This document shows positions 27,833 to 35,648 of a stretch of 64,000 bases of DNA, in pieces. The notes under the pieces are model-generated. The model was given only the letters and a program-made list of their open reading frames with translations, was not told the DNA's origin and ran no database searches. Position 1 is the stretch's first letter. The number at the start of each line of letters is the position of its first letter. The stretch covers positions 1 through 64,000 of the forward strand of contig NZ_JAFFIW010000005.1 in the NCBI RefSeq assembly GCF_018588885.1, read 5' to 3'. A program made the position numbers and the translations under genes. Origin of the DNA: Mesorhizobium sp. dw_380. GTDB lineage: Bacteria; Pseudomonadota; Alphaproteobacteria; Rhizobiales; Rhizobiaceae.

Positions 27833-28637
27833 GGTCAGGACCCATAATCTATTGAGTTGATATCTGTTTGGTGATTCAGGGTGGCAGGAGGTGCTGCCTT
27901 GAGTGATTTGCTGATGTTGACGCCGGAGCAGATGCGCCGGATCGAGTCCTATTTTCCTTTGTCGCATGGTGTTCCGCGTGTGGATGACCGCCGGGTGCTG
28001 AGCGGCATCCTGTTCGTGATCCGAAATGGCCTTCGCTGGCGAGATGTCCCTTCCGACTACGGTCCGTACAAGACCATCTACAACCGCTTCATCCGCTGGA
28101 GTCGGCTGGGTGTGTTCAACCGCATCCTAGCGGAACTGGCCGCGCAGGGCGGCGAAACGGACAATCTGATGATCGATGCCACCCATCTCAAAGCGCACCG
28201 CACTGCCGCCAGCCTCCTTAAAAAACTCTATCCCGATGTATCGGACGCAGCCGAGGCGGACTGACCACCAAGGGACGTCCGCGGCTGCTGCATCTGAGCG
28301 AAGGGCAGACCAATGATCACAAGACTGCTGCGGCCGTGATCGAGGATTTGCCCGCCGCCAACGCCCTGCTGGCCGATCGGGCCTACAGTTCAGCGGCCTT
28401 CCGCCAGGCGCTCGTCGAGCGCGGTATCAGGCCATGCATCCCACCCCATGCCAAGCATCGTGTTCAGCACAGCTATGATCCTGTCCGATACCGGCAACGT
28501 CACAGGATCGAGAACATGTTCGCACGCCTCAAAGACTGGCGACGCATCCACACCAGATACGACCGATGTGCTCACACCTTCCTGTCGGCTATCGCCTTCG
28601 CTGCAGCCTTCATCTTCTGGATCAATGAGTCCTGACC
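27833..28637 (+). mobile_element. IS5-family (IS427-like) insertion sequence, internally damaged
   Basis: The element has 12-bp ends GGTCAGGACCCA (27833-27844) and TGAGTCCTGACC (28626-28637), matching at 11 of 12 positions as an inverted repeat. Identical TAG triplets at 27830-27832 and 28638-28640 are a probable target duplication. The plus strand encodes a transposase in two frames: 27881-28264 (MLTPEQMRRIESYFPL, DDRRVLSGILFVIRNGLRWR, MIDATHLKAHRTA with the first Asp) and 28336-28635 (LLADRAYSSAAFRQAL with the second Asp, YRQRHRIENMFARLKDWRRI with the Glu). IS427 elements often use two frames, but the KGGLNSKLHAV segment expected between them is missing here, so this copy seems to carry a deletion. 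Confidence 0.85.
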
Positions 28638-28667
28638 TAGCTACATGTTTGATCCGGGGCTTTGATG

Positions 28668-28700
28668 GGGCATCCTTATCTTTCGAATCAAAGGATGCCC
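28668..28700. repeat. Inverted repeat downstream of alr
   Basis: GGGCATCCTT at 28668-28677 and AAGGATGCCC at 28691-28700 form a perfect 10-bp stem around a 13-base loop. There is no T-run on either side, so a plain intrinsic terminator is doubtful. It lies between the IS5 element and the 3' end of the alanine racemase gene and could slow transcription from either side. Confidence 0.5.
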
Positions 28701-28737
28701 TATGGACCAAGTTCTCCATGGGAGCGCCATAACGAAA

Positions 28738-29907
28738 TCAAAGGCGTGCCTTGCCATCATTCATCTCGCTGCTGCCATCAAAGTCTAACGCCTTATTCCT
28801 AGGGGTCGTAGGTAACAAGGAAGAATTCAGATACCGTCTTGTGCAACCAGCACCTAGGCGGGTTAAGACTTCGTGTGGGCTGAGGCCCACAGCTTCTGCA
28901 AGGTCATCTAAGGTAAAATCATTTCCCAGTAATTCCACAAAGTTACCTGGCCCACAAAGCGCTTCTGGAACATCTGTTATATCAATTGTCATGTTCTCCA
29001 TGCATATTGTTCCGATTAGAGGGGCCGAATAACCTGCGAACCGAGCTGATATCTTGTTCGCGCAGGCCCATGGAAGGCCATGTGTGTAGCCGATCCCGAC
29101 GGTCGCTACGCGGGTAGCTCGACCCGTACGAAATGTCGCACCGTAGCCAACAGCCTCCCGCCTAGCGACATTGCGCACGTCGAGTATTTTCGCTCGGAGC
29201 CTTGCAACCGCTTGCAGCGGATTTGGTCGAATGCCAGCATCGTTGAGCCCGTACAGGGCTGAGCCCACCCGTACCATGTCGAAATGATAGGATTTACCTA
29301 GCCAGATACCGGCGGACGCTGCGAGACTGCCGCAGGTGGGCTTAATCAGATCGTAGATCGCCCGGAAGCGGTTCCGTTGCAACACATTAGTTGGGTCCGC
29401 AACGGTTTCGCTGCACGCTAGATGGCTGAGTACGACCGAAGGGGGATACATGTCGAACGTACCAGAAAAATACGCGCGACGCACGTCCGCAATGGCGAGC
29501 CCAAAGCGGGAAAATCCCGTTTCCACGTTAAGAAAATATGTCTTCGTTCCTGTTGCAATAACGGCTTCCAATTCGGCGCAATTGTTCACAACCGGTATGA
29601 GGTTATTGGATTGGTAGAATCTACCAAATTTCGCGAAATCATCGCAAAAAACCGCGATTGCCTCGTCTACATGGGACGATCTTAGAAGCAGCGCTTCCTC
29701 AAGATTGCCGACGAAGAGCAGATCGCAGCCGACATGAATAAGCGCCCTTGCAATCTCTACAACACCAAGTCCATAGGCGTCGCTCTTGACGACAGCGGCG
29801 ACCCTTACGCCTAACCCAACGAGGGCCGTGATGGCCCGGAAGTTCGCCTGAATAGCCCCAAGATTGATTTCAAATATAGCATTTCTGGGGCGAACTAACG
29901 GCAACAT
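28738..29907 (-). CDS. alr: Alanine racemase
   Basis: 389 residues reading leftward; TGGAGAG lies just before ATG 29907. The PLP lysine is in VAAVVKSDAYGLGVVEIA near the N-terminus, and the catalytic Tyr in EAVGYGATFRTGRATRVA. PLIGTICMENMTIDIT and a C-terminal beta domain complete the fold type III enzyme. It converts L-Ala to D-Ala in the cytosol, for cell wall or for other D-amino-acid use. Its GYTHGLPWA replaces the commoner GYxDGxPR, so substrate range may differ. It is divergent from an acetyltransferase gene and not near other cell-wall genes, which suggests an accessory copy. Confidence 0.9.
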   Translation of the reverse strand: MLPLVRPRNAIFEINLGAIQANFRAITALVGLGVRVAAVVKSDAYGLGVVEIARALIHVGCDLLFVGNLEEALLLRSSHVDEAIAVFCDDFAKFGRFYQSNNLIPVVNNCAELEAVIATGTKTYFLNVETGFSRFGLAIADVRRAYFSGTFDMYPPSVVLSHLACSETVADPTNVLQRNRFRAIYDLIKPTCGSLAASAGIWLGKSYHFDMVRVGSALYGLNDAGIRPNPLQAVARLRAKILDVRNVARREAVGYGATFRTGRATRVATVGIGYTHGLPWACANKISARFAGYSAPLIGTICMENMTIDITDVPEALCGPGNFVELLGNDFTLDDLAEAVGLSPHEVLTRLGAGCTRRYLNSSLLPTTPRNKALDFDGSSEMNDGKARL

Positions 29908-30284
29908 CTTTTGCTCTCCAACAGTCCCGTTTTTTATAAACCTCGCCGCCCCGCGATGCAGCCTACTATCCTAGGTAGGCGCGCGAGCTGAGATTGCCGT
30001 TTAAAAAGGGGCGCCGTCGAAGCACGGATTAGACACTGGTTAAAGCGGACTGAGACGCAAGCAGTCGCTTCGGCAGGGCACTTGCACGCAGATGACAAAG
30101 CATAGTCGTTCAACTGACTAGTAAGCTGTGTTCTGGATAGGGCAGTTGCTGCGCAGCTCTTCGTGCCAAAATCCGCCACAAGCTACTGCTGGTTTCACGC
30201 AGTCAGGGCGAAAATCTCGGCACCGGCTGCGAATACAAGGTATTGCGTAAGCTTAGATCAATCAATTTTTGTTAAGGGGTTGGC
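29908..30284. promoter_or_regulatory. Divergent promoter region between alr and the GNAT gene
   Basis: A 377-bp spacer between two divergent genes, so promoters for both should lie here. Less GC-rich than the flanks near 29920-29945 and 30255-30280. I see no defined operator. The right end has AAGGGG (30272-30277) as RBS for the acetyltransferase. Confidence 0.4.
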
Positions 30285-30701
30285 ATGAGCGAACAATCTG
30301 AGATCCTTTACGTTAGTGAGCCGAACCTTGACCCGGCCGAATTCTGCCGCGTGTTGGCCGAATCCGGCTTCGGGGCGACCCATGGCGAGCTTCGGCTGCA
30401 TGCGATGCTCCGCCAAGCCGACTTGGTGCTGACGGCCCGGCTCCATCGGCCGGGGCGGAAGCTGGTCGGAGTACTTCGATGCGTTACTGACTTTTCCTGG
30501 ATCTGCTACGTCTCCGAGCTTGCCGTATCGGCGTCGGCGCAAGGCCTCGGCATCGGCAAGGGCCTCCTGTATGAAGCCCGCCGGCAACTCGGGCCTGCTG
30601 TGGCCATAGCTTTGATCTCTACACCCAACTCTGTCGGCTTCTATGAAGGGATTGGATTGACGCGCATTTCAGACGCATTCTGGTTAATGCGCGAATGCTA
30701 A
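30285..30701 (+). CDS. GNAT family N-acetyltransferase
   Basis: 138 residues, a single small GNAT domain. Motif A, which binds the acetyl-CoA pyrophosphate, is VSELAVSASAQGLGIGKGLL (about 72-91). The C-terminal NSVGFYEGIGLTR is motif B. The acceptor is unknown: an amine on a small molecule or protein. It precedes the methylaspartate ammonia-lyase gene by 223 bp on the same strand. Confidence 0.8.
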   Translation: MSEQSEILYVSEPNLDPAEFCRVLAESGFGATHGELRLHAMLRQADLVLTARLHRPGRKLVGVLRCVTDFSWICYVSELAVSASAQGLGIGKGLLYEARRQLGPAVAIALISTPNSVGFYEGIGLTRISDAFWLMREC

Positions 30702-30924
30702 CCCAAATGAGGTGAGTACGACGTTGCAATGTCCACCTATACAATAATTCGACGTTCGTCGAATGCTTGCCGGAATACGGGGTGCATGTGTCTGACGCCG
30801 GCCATCTGAAAACGCGATGGGACCGTCCGGGACATTATGTTGGCGAACTCAAGATCAAGTGGTGCATAGTCGGCGCAGCAAATCCAACTGCCATCAACGA
30901 TGTCCGAAAATCGAGCGAAGTGAA

Positions 30925-32178
30925 ATGCAGATCAAAGACGTCCTCCTTGCGCCTGGCAATGGCGCTTTTTTCTATGACGATCAGGGTGCCATCAGGGCCG
31001 GCGCGCCCCAGGACGGTTTCGTCTATAGCGGCGAGGCGACAGCGATTGGGTTCACGTCCATCCGCGTTCCGGCATCTTCGCTCAGCATCGGGCTTGCTCT
31101 CACCGACGGGGCCGTGGTTTGGGGTGACATGATGAGCGTTCAATATTCTGGTGCTGGAGGACGAGATCCTTTGTTTGAGAGTGCTCAAATCTCGGAGTTA
31201 ACCTCGCGTATAGTCGTGCCCCGGCTTCTCAATGTCGACGTATCTCGTTATCTCGATGCCTGTGCAAAGGTTTTTGAGCCTCTCCAGCACCAGCGGTTAC
31301 CTCTCGCGATTGAGTATGGCGTTAGCCAGGCGCTCCTTCGCGCCTCGGCCCATCTTCAAAGTACCACGATGGCGGAAGTCGTTTGCAGTGAATTTAACCT
31401 GCCGCTGCCAATTCGCAGGGTTCCGATCTACTGCCAAAGCGGCGATGCTCGCGAAATCAACGTCGACAAAATGATCTTGAAAGCGGTAGATATACTTCCC
31501 CACGGCCTGATCAACTCACGGCAGAAATTCGGCGTCGAGGGCCAGGCCTTCATGGAGTTCGTGAAGTGGGTTGCGGCGCGGACGCGCGAAATTGGCCGCC
31601 CGGGGTATCATCCGGTGCTGCATTTCGATGTGTATGGCTGGATCGGCCAGGAAATCAGCCTGGAGCCGCAACTCATCGCCGACTTTATCTGCAGGGTCGC
31701 CGACGCTGTTCCGGGTTTCACCCTCAATGTCGAGTCCCCGGCGGATTTTGGTTCGACGCAAGCTCAAATTGAGAACTACGCCAAGATCGTATCAATTTTG
31801 GACAACCGGGGTTCCACCGCTCGCATTGTCGTGGACGAAAGGTGCAACACGCTCGAGGATATTCGGCTCTTTGCCGAAGCGAAGGCCGCGCATCTCATTC
31901 AAATCAAGACGCCTGATGTCGGCTCATTGGCTGACACGGCACGTGCAGTGCTCCTGTGTAAGGAGAACAAGGTAGGCGCGTACGTTGGAGGAAGCTGTAC
32001 CGAGACAGATCTCTCTGCCCAGGCTTCCGTCCACATATCGATGGCGACCCAGGCAGACATGATGCTTGCGAAGCCTGGAATGGGAGTCGACGAGGCATTC
32101 TCGATCGTGGGCAATGAACAGAATCGGTTGCTTGCGATGCTGAATCGTCGTCGGGCTCAAAACGAAAATGTTGGATGA
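30925..32178 (+). CDS. mal: Methylaspartate ammonia-lyase
   Basis: 417 residues from ATG 30925 (an upstream-extended frame has no family match), close to the 413 of the clostridial enzyme. It removes ammonia from (2S,3S)-3-methylaspartate to give mesaconate. The match is close along the whole length: VQYSGAGGRDPLF near 78, QSGDAREINVDKMILKAVD, the catalytic His at about 193 in DILPHGLIN, FHVDVYG-like HFDVYGW, VDERCNTLEDI for Mg binding, and the catalytic Lys at about 328 in IQIKTPDVG. AKPGMGVDE is near the C-terminus. It is an enolase-superfamily barrel acting in the cytosol. It begins a plus-strand run with CoA-transferase and CitE-like lyase genes, which suits a mesaconate route. No glutamate mutase gene is visible. 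Confidence 0.9.
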   Translation: MQIKDVLLAPGNGAFFYDDQGAIRAGAPQDGFVYSGEATAIGFTSIRVPASSLSIGLALTDGAVVWGDMMSVQYSGAGGRDPLFESAQISELTSRIVVPRLLNVDVSRYLDACAKVFEPLQHQRLPLAIEYGVSQALLRASAHLQSTTMAEVVCSEFNLPLPIRRVPIYCQSGDAREINVDKMILKAVDILPHGLINSRQKFGVEGQAFMEFVKWVAARTREIGRPGYHPVLHFDVYGWIGQEISLEPQLIADFICRVADAVPGFTLNVESPADFGSTQAQIENYAKIVSILDNRGSTARIVVDERCNTLEDIRLFAEAKAAHLIQIKTPDVGSLADTARAVLLCKENKVGAYVGGSCTETDLSAQASVHISMATQADMMLAKPGMGVDEAFSIVGNEQNRLLAMLNRRRAQNENVG

Positions 32179-32193
32179 AGAGCGCGGTGTTGC

Positions 32194-33345
32194 ATGCAGA
32201 ACTCTCTTGAGGGGATCACTGTCGTAGCTGTGGAGCAGGCCGTTGCTGCACCGTATGCATCGTCTCGTCTTGCCGATGCAGGCGCCCGGGTGATCAAGGT
32301 TGAGAGGCCTGAGGGAGACTTTGCCCGGAAATACGATAAGTTGGTGCGGGGGCAAAGCGCCTATTTCGTTTGGCTCAACCGGGGTAAGGAGTCAGTATGC
32401 TTGGATTTGAGGTTGGAGGCGGACCGTGCTGTGCTGGACACGCTTGTTGCTGCTGCTGACGTCTTTATCCAGAATCTGAAGCCAGGCAGCATCGAAAAAC
32501 TCGGCTTCGGATCTGCGGATCTGCGTCGCCGTTTTCCGCGGCTAATCACCTGCGACATTTCGGGATTTGGGGAGGGGGGGCCATTTTCTCACCTCAAGGC
32601 CTATGATCTCATCGTCCAAGCCGAAACCGGTCTGTGTGCGATCACCGGGACGCAACAGGGACCCGCCCGTGTGGGTGTGTCGGTTTGCGACATCTCGGCA
32701 GGCATGACGGCACATAGCGCCATACTTCAGGCGCTGTATCATCGCGAGGTCACTGGCGAAGGGGCTAGCATTCAGGTGTCCCTGTTCGATGCCGTCGCCG
32801 ATTGGATGAACGTGCCGGTCCTGCAACACGACTACAGCAGCTACCACACGGTACGCGCGGGCGTGAAACACCCCTCGCTGGCGCCTTATGGCGCCTATCG
32901 CTGCGCCGATGGCAAGGACGTCATCTTTTCCGTGCAGAATGACCGGGAATGGGTGAATTTCTGCGAGAAATTCCTGAAGCGGCCTGAGCTCACGCGTGCA
33001 CTTGGTTTCGCCGACAACATGGAGCGCCTCGGCCACCGTCCTCAACTTGATGAGATAATTGAGCTGCGGTTTTCCGAGCTGTCCTGCCACGAAGCGATGC
33101 AGGAGCTTGAGGCGGCCGGTTTGGCATATGGGCGACTGAACGAAGTGGCGGACATTTCAAAGCATCCACACGTTCGCAGGGTTGAGATTGGCACACCTGA
33201 AGGAACAGTAGAGACGATCGCCCCGGCGGCGATCTTCAACTCTGAGCGCCCCTCGCTGCGCCCAGTTCCGGGCCTTGGTGCGCATACGGAGGCTGTCCGC
33301 GAGGAGGTTCGAGCAGGTTTGCGCGCAAGAGCCGCGTCAGCATGA
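32194..33345 (+). CDS. Family III CoA-transferase (CaiB/BaiF), likely mesaconate/citramalate CoA-transferase
   Basis: 383 residues starting 15 bp after the ammonia-lyase gene, so probably co-transcribed. Family III marks are present: VVAVEQAVAAPYASSRLADAG at the start reduced to a CoA-pocket motif, VIKVERPEGDFAR, FVWLNRGKESVCLDLR, and the catalytic Asp in SLFDAVADWM (about 203). These enzymes move CoA between two carboxylic acids. In this gene set the likely acceptor is citramalate or mesaconate and the donor succinyl-CoA or acetyl-CoA; this is inference from neighbours. The overall family call is secure. Confidence 0.88.
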   Translation: MQNSLEGITVVAVEQAVAAPYASSRLADAGARVIKVERPEGDFARKYDKLVRGQSAYFVWLNRGKESVCLDLRLEADRAVLDTLVAAADVFIQNLKPGSIEKLGFGSADLRRRFPRLITCDISGFGEGGPFSHLKAYDLIVQAETGLCAITGTQQGPARVGVSVCDISAGMTAHSAILQALYHREVTGEGASIQVSLFDAVADWMNVPVLQHDYSSYHTVRAGVKHPSLAPYGAYRCADGKDVIFSVQNDREWVNFCEKFLKRPELTRALGFADNMERLGHRPQLDEIIELRFSELSCHEAMQELEAAGLAYGRLNEVADISKHPHVRRVEIGTPEGTVETIAPAAIFNSERPSLRPVPGLGAHTEAVREEVRAGLRARAASA

Positions 33346-33481
33346 GCGTGCCTGTTGTCGGGAAGGAAGCGCGATCGCGATTCACAGAGTGCATGCCTAG
33401 TCCTGGCCCCTCTGGGTGCCACGGCCGCCCAGCAAACTCACTGACAGCGCCCACGCTAGAATCGACCGCAGAGGCGACTTC

Positions 33482-34393
33482 ATGAATGACGCCGTTCAGG
33501 CCGTTGAAAGCCCGATGTCTGTTCCCCGCTGGAGATCTCTGCTCTTTGTTCCCGCTCATGTTCCGCGCTTTGTGGAGGCGGCTCATGAGCGCGGGGCAGA
33601 TGGCGTCATACTCGACCTTGAGGACTCCGTTCCCCAGGATCAAAAAGGTGAGTCACGGCGCCAGCTTTCTGCATCCGTGGCAAAGGTGGGCCGCAGGGGC
33701 GCTTATGTTTTAGTTCGCGTGAATCGCGGTTTGCGTGCCTTGGCGGCCGATCTCGATGCAGCCGTAGTAGCGGGTGTTGATGCACTTGTCCTTCCGAAGA
33801 CGGATTCGGCAGCGTGGGTAATAGAGATCGCAAATGCGGTATCGGAACTTGAACGAGAAAGAAATCTTGCGGTGGGTCGAATCCGGTTCCTTGCCTTGAT
33901 CGAGACCCCGGCAGCATTACAAAGTCTCTCAGCCATTGCGTCGGCCCATCCCAGGATGGTTGCAATGGCGCTGGGTCCTGAAGACTTCAGTGCCTCCGTT
34001 GGCGGTGCCCCGGAACTCGACCTTCTTTTGACACCGAACCTTTCTGTTCTGTTTGCCGCTCGCGCCGCTGGCTTGCTACCGCTTGGTTTCATAGGAAGTA
34101 TCAGCGAGTTCTCAGACAATGATAGACTTCGTGAGGCCGCGGCCCATGCGCGGCGGCTTGGCTTTACCGGGGCTTTGGCGATCCATCCAAATCAGGTTGC
34201 CATATTCAATGAGGCTTTCTCACCAAGCCCACAGGAACTCGAGTGGGCCCGTCGTGTCCTCGCGGCGGAAAAAGATGCGACGGCGCAAGGCAGAGGCGCG
34301 TTCGCATTGGACGGAAAGATGGTCGATCCACCGGTTATTCGAAGGGCCCGAGAAATCATCGCGACGGATCCGGGCGCCGAGTTGGCCGTTTGA
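33482..34393 (+). CDS. CitE-like / HpcH-HpaI family CoA-ester lyase, likely citramalyl-CoA lyase
   Basis: 303 residues from ATG 33482, chosen because AGAGGCG precedes it; an upstream GTG extension lacks similarity. TIM-barrel motifs are complete: RSLLFVPAHVPRFVEAA, VILDLEDSVP (Mg-binding acid), LVRVNR (Arg for the CoA ester carboxyl), FLALIETPAAL (Glu), MALGPEDFSASVG, and AIHPNQV. Members cleave citramalyl-CoA, malyl-CoA or citryl-CoA, releasing acetyl-CoA. After the ammonia-lyase and CoA-transferase it would split citramalyl-CoA into acetyl-CoA and pyruvate. Confidence 0.87.
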   Translation: MNDAVQAVESPMSVPRWRSLLFVPAHVPRFVEAAHERGADGVILDLEDSVPQDQKGESRRQLSASVAKVGRRGAYVLVRVNRGLRALAADLDAAVVAGVDALVLPKTDSAAWVIEIANAVSELERERNLAVGRIRFLALIETPAALQSLSAIASAHPRMVAMALGPEDFSASVGGAPELDLLLTPNLSVLFAARAAGLLPLGFIGSISEFSDNDRLREAAAHARRLGFTGALAIHPNQVAIFNEAFSPSPQELEWARRVLAAEKDATAQGRGAFALDGKMVDPPVIRRAREIIATDPGAELAV

Positions 34394-34526
34394 GTCCTCA
34401 GCGGGTTGATCAACAAGACTGGGACGACGACAGCAAGCGTCAGCAGCTCGGCACAATTATTGCTGTCGTGCCATCACATTTTAAGATAGATTACGTCAAT
34501 TGCAGTCCGCCCTCGGAAGAGTACCC

Positions 34527-35453
34527 GTGGAAATCAGGCAGTTAAGATACTTCGTCGGCGTGGTCGAAGCAGGCAGTTTCACGAAGGCCGCTGGCTTTCT
34601 GAATGTCGCCCAGAGTGCGCTGAGTCTGCATGTACGCCAATTGGAGGAAGGCTTCGGCACTCAGCTGCTGATACGCGACAGAACCGGCGTGAGCGTGACG
34701 GCGTCAGGAGCCAAACTGCTCGAGCGGGCGCGGGCAATTCTCAAAGAAATTCGACTTACCGAGGTGGAATTGACCAACACAGCCGCTTCCCCTGCCGGGG
34801 AGGTGACTATTGGGATTCCGTCTGGAGCTGCTCGCGTCCTGAGCGGTCCGCTGCTTGAGGCGGTGAGACACGAACTGCCCAAGGTGTCCCTCAAGATGGT
34901 CGAGGGTATGACGGGACCGCTAGAGGAATGGATGGCGGCTGGACGCTTCAATCTGGCGGTTCTGTACCGCACAGCAGACAGTGTGGGGCGAATGACGGTG
35001 CTAGCGCGCGAAGACCTTTGTCTGGTGGTTCCGTCCGGCGAGCCACCGTTTGAAGATGCGATATCGCTGGTCGACCTGCATGAATTCCCCCTGGCGGTTC
35101 CCATGCGCAACAACAATGTCAGGCGTTCGGTGGCTGATGTCGTCGCACAACACGGTTGCGCGCTGGACGTCAGGTTTGAAGTGGACTCCCTCTCAACGAT
35201 CATCAACATGGTCGTAGAGGGAAAAGCGCATTCTATTCTCGCCCCGTCTGCGGTTCAGAAAGAAGCCTCCCAAGGGCTGGTCCGGACTGTCAAGATCGTC
35301 GATCCGGTGATTACTCGGTCCGTGGTGCTCGCTGTAAATCCCAAAGATGAGCGTTCTGCGGCCGTTTCTGCGGTCTGCAAGCTCATTCCGAAGGTCGCCA
35401 GAAAATTGATTGAAATCCGGGACTGGGCGGCGGTGGCGCCTGAGGCGACCTGA
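34527..35453 (+). CDS. LysR-family transcriptional regulator
   Basis: 308 residues from a GTG with GGAAGAG upstream. The N-terminal winged HTH is typical: LRYFVGVVEAGSFTKAAGF, VAQSALSLHVRQLEE and GTQLLIRDRTGVSVT. The rest is a two-lobe substrate-binding-like effector domain. It lies between the lyase gene and the dehydrogenase gene on the same strand, so it probably governs the methylaspartate/mesaconate genes. The 195-bp spacer that follows holds a perfect palindrome that might be a target, although LysR sites are more often T-N11-A. Confidence 0.9.
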   Translation: MEIRQLRYFVGVVEAGSFTKAAGFLNVAQSALSLHVRQLEEGFGTQLLIRDRTGVSVTASGAKLLERARAILKEIRLTEVELTNTAASPAGEVTIGIPSGAARVLSGPLLEAVRHELPKVSLKMVEGMTGPLEEWMAAGRFNLAVLYRTADSVGRMTVLAREDLCLVVPSGEPPFEDAISLVDLHEFPLAVPMRNNNVRRSVADVVAQHGCALDVRFEVDSLSTIINMVVEGKAHSILAPSAVQKEASQGLVRTVKIVDPVITRSVVLAVNPKDERSAAVSAVCKLIPKVARKLIEIRDWAAVAPEAT

Positions 35454-35590
35454 CAAACTAACCTGTAAAGCTGGGCATGATCTTTTGCGGCCATAAGGAC
35501 CAGCCCGATCTGGATTCCAGATGGATTTCGGCAATATTCGATATTTGACCCGCCGCGACCATCGCGATGAAACTGGCTCAAGCGAGTTCA

Positions 35591-35612
35591 GCAGTTTCGA
35601 TATCGAAACTGC
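35591..35612. promoter_or_regulatory. Perfect 22-bp palindrome, probable operator
   Basis: The half-site GCAGTTTCGAT (35591-35601) is followed directly by its exact reverse complement (35602-35612). It sits 36 bp before the dehydrogenase start at 35649 and after the LysR gene. No T-run follows, so an operator for a dimeric repressor or activator is more likely than a terminator. Which regulator binds is unknown. Confidence 0.65.
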
Positions 35613-35648
35613 GCTCGTATGCAAGAATTCAGTCAAGTGGAGCCCGTG

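Noticed and set aside
28336..28635. Second IS5 frame as a separate small gene
   Set aside because: It has no start context and carries the C-terminal DDE residues of the transposase whose N-terminal half is at 27881-28264.
15433..35548. Shared TTCGATATTTGACC upstream of both the racemase (15545) and the dehydrogenase (35649)
   Set aside because: A 14-base match in 64 kb is expected by chance several times, and the surrounding bases do not agree.
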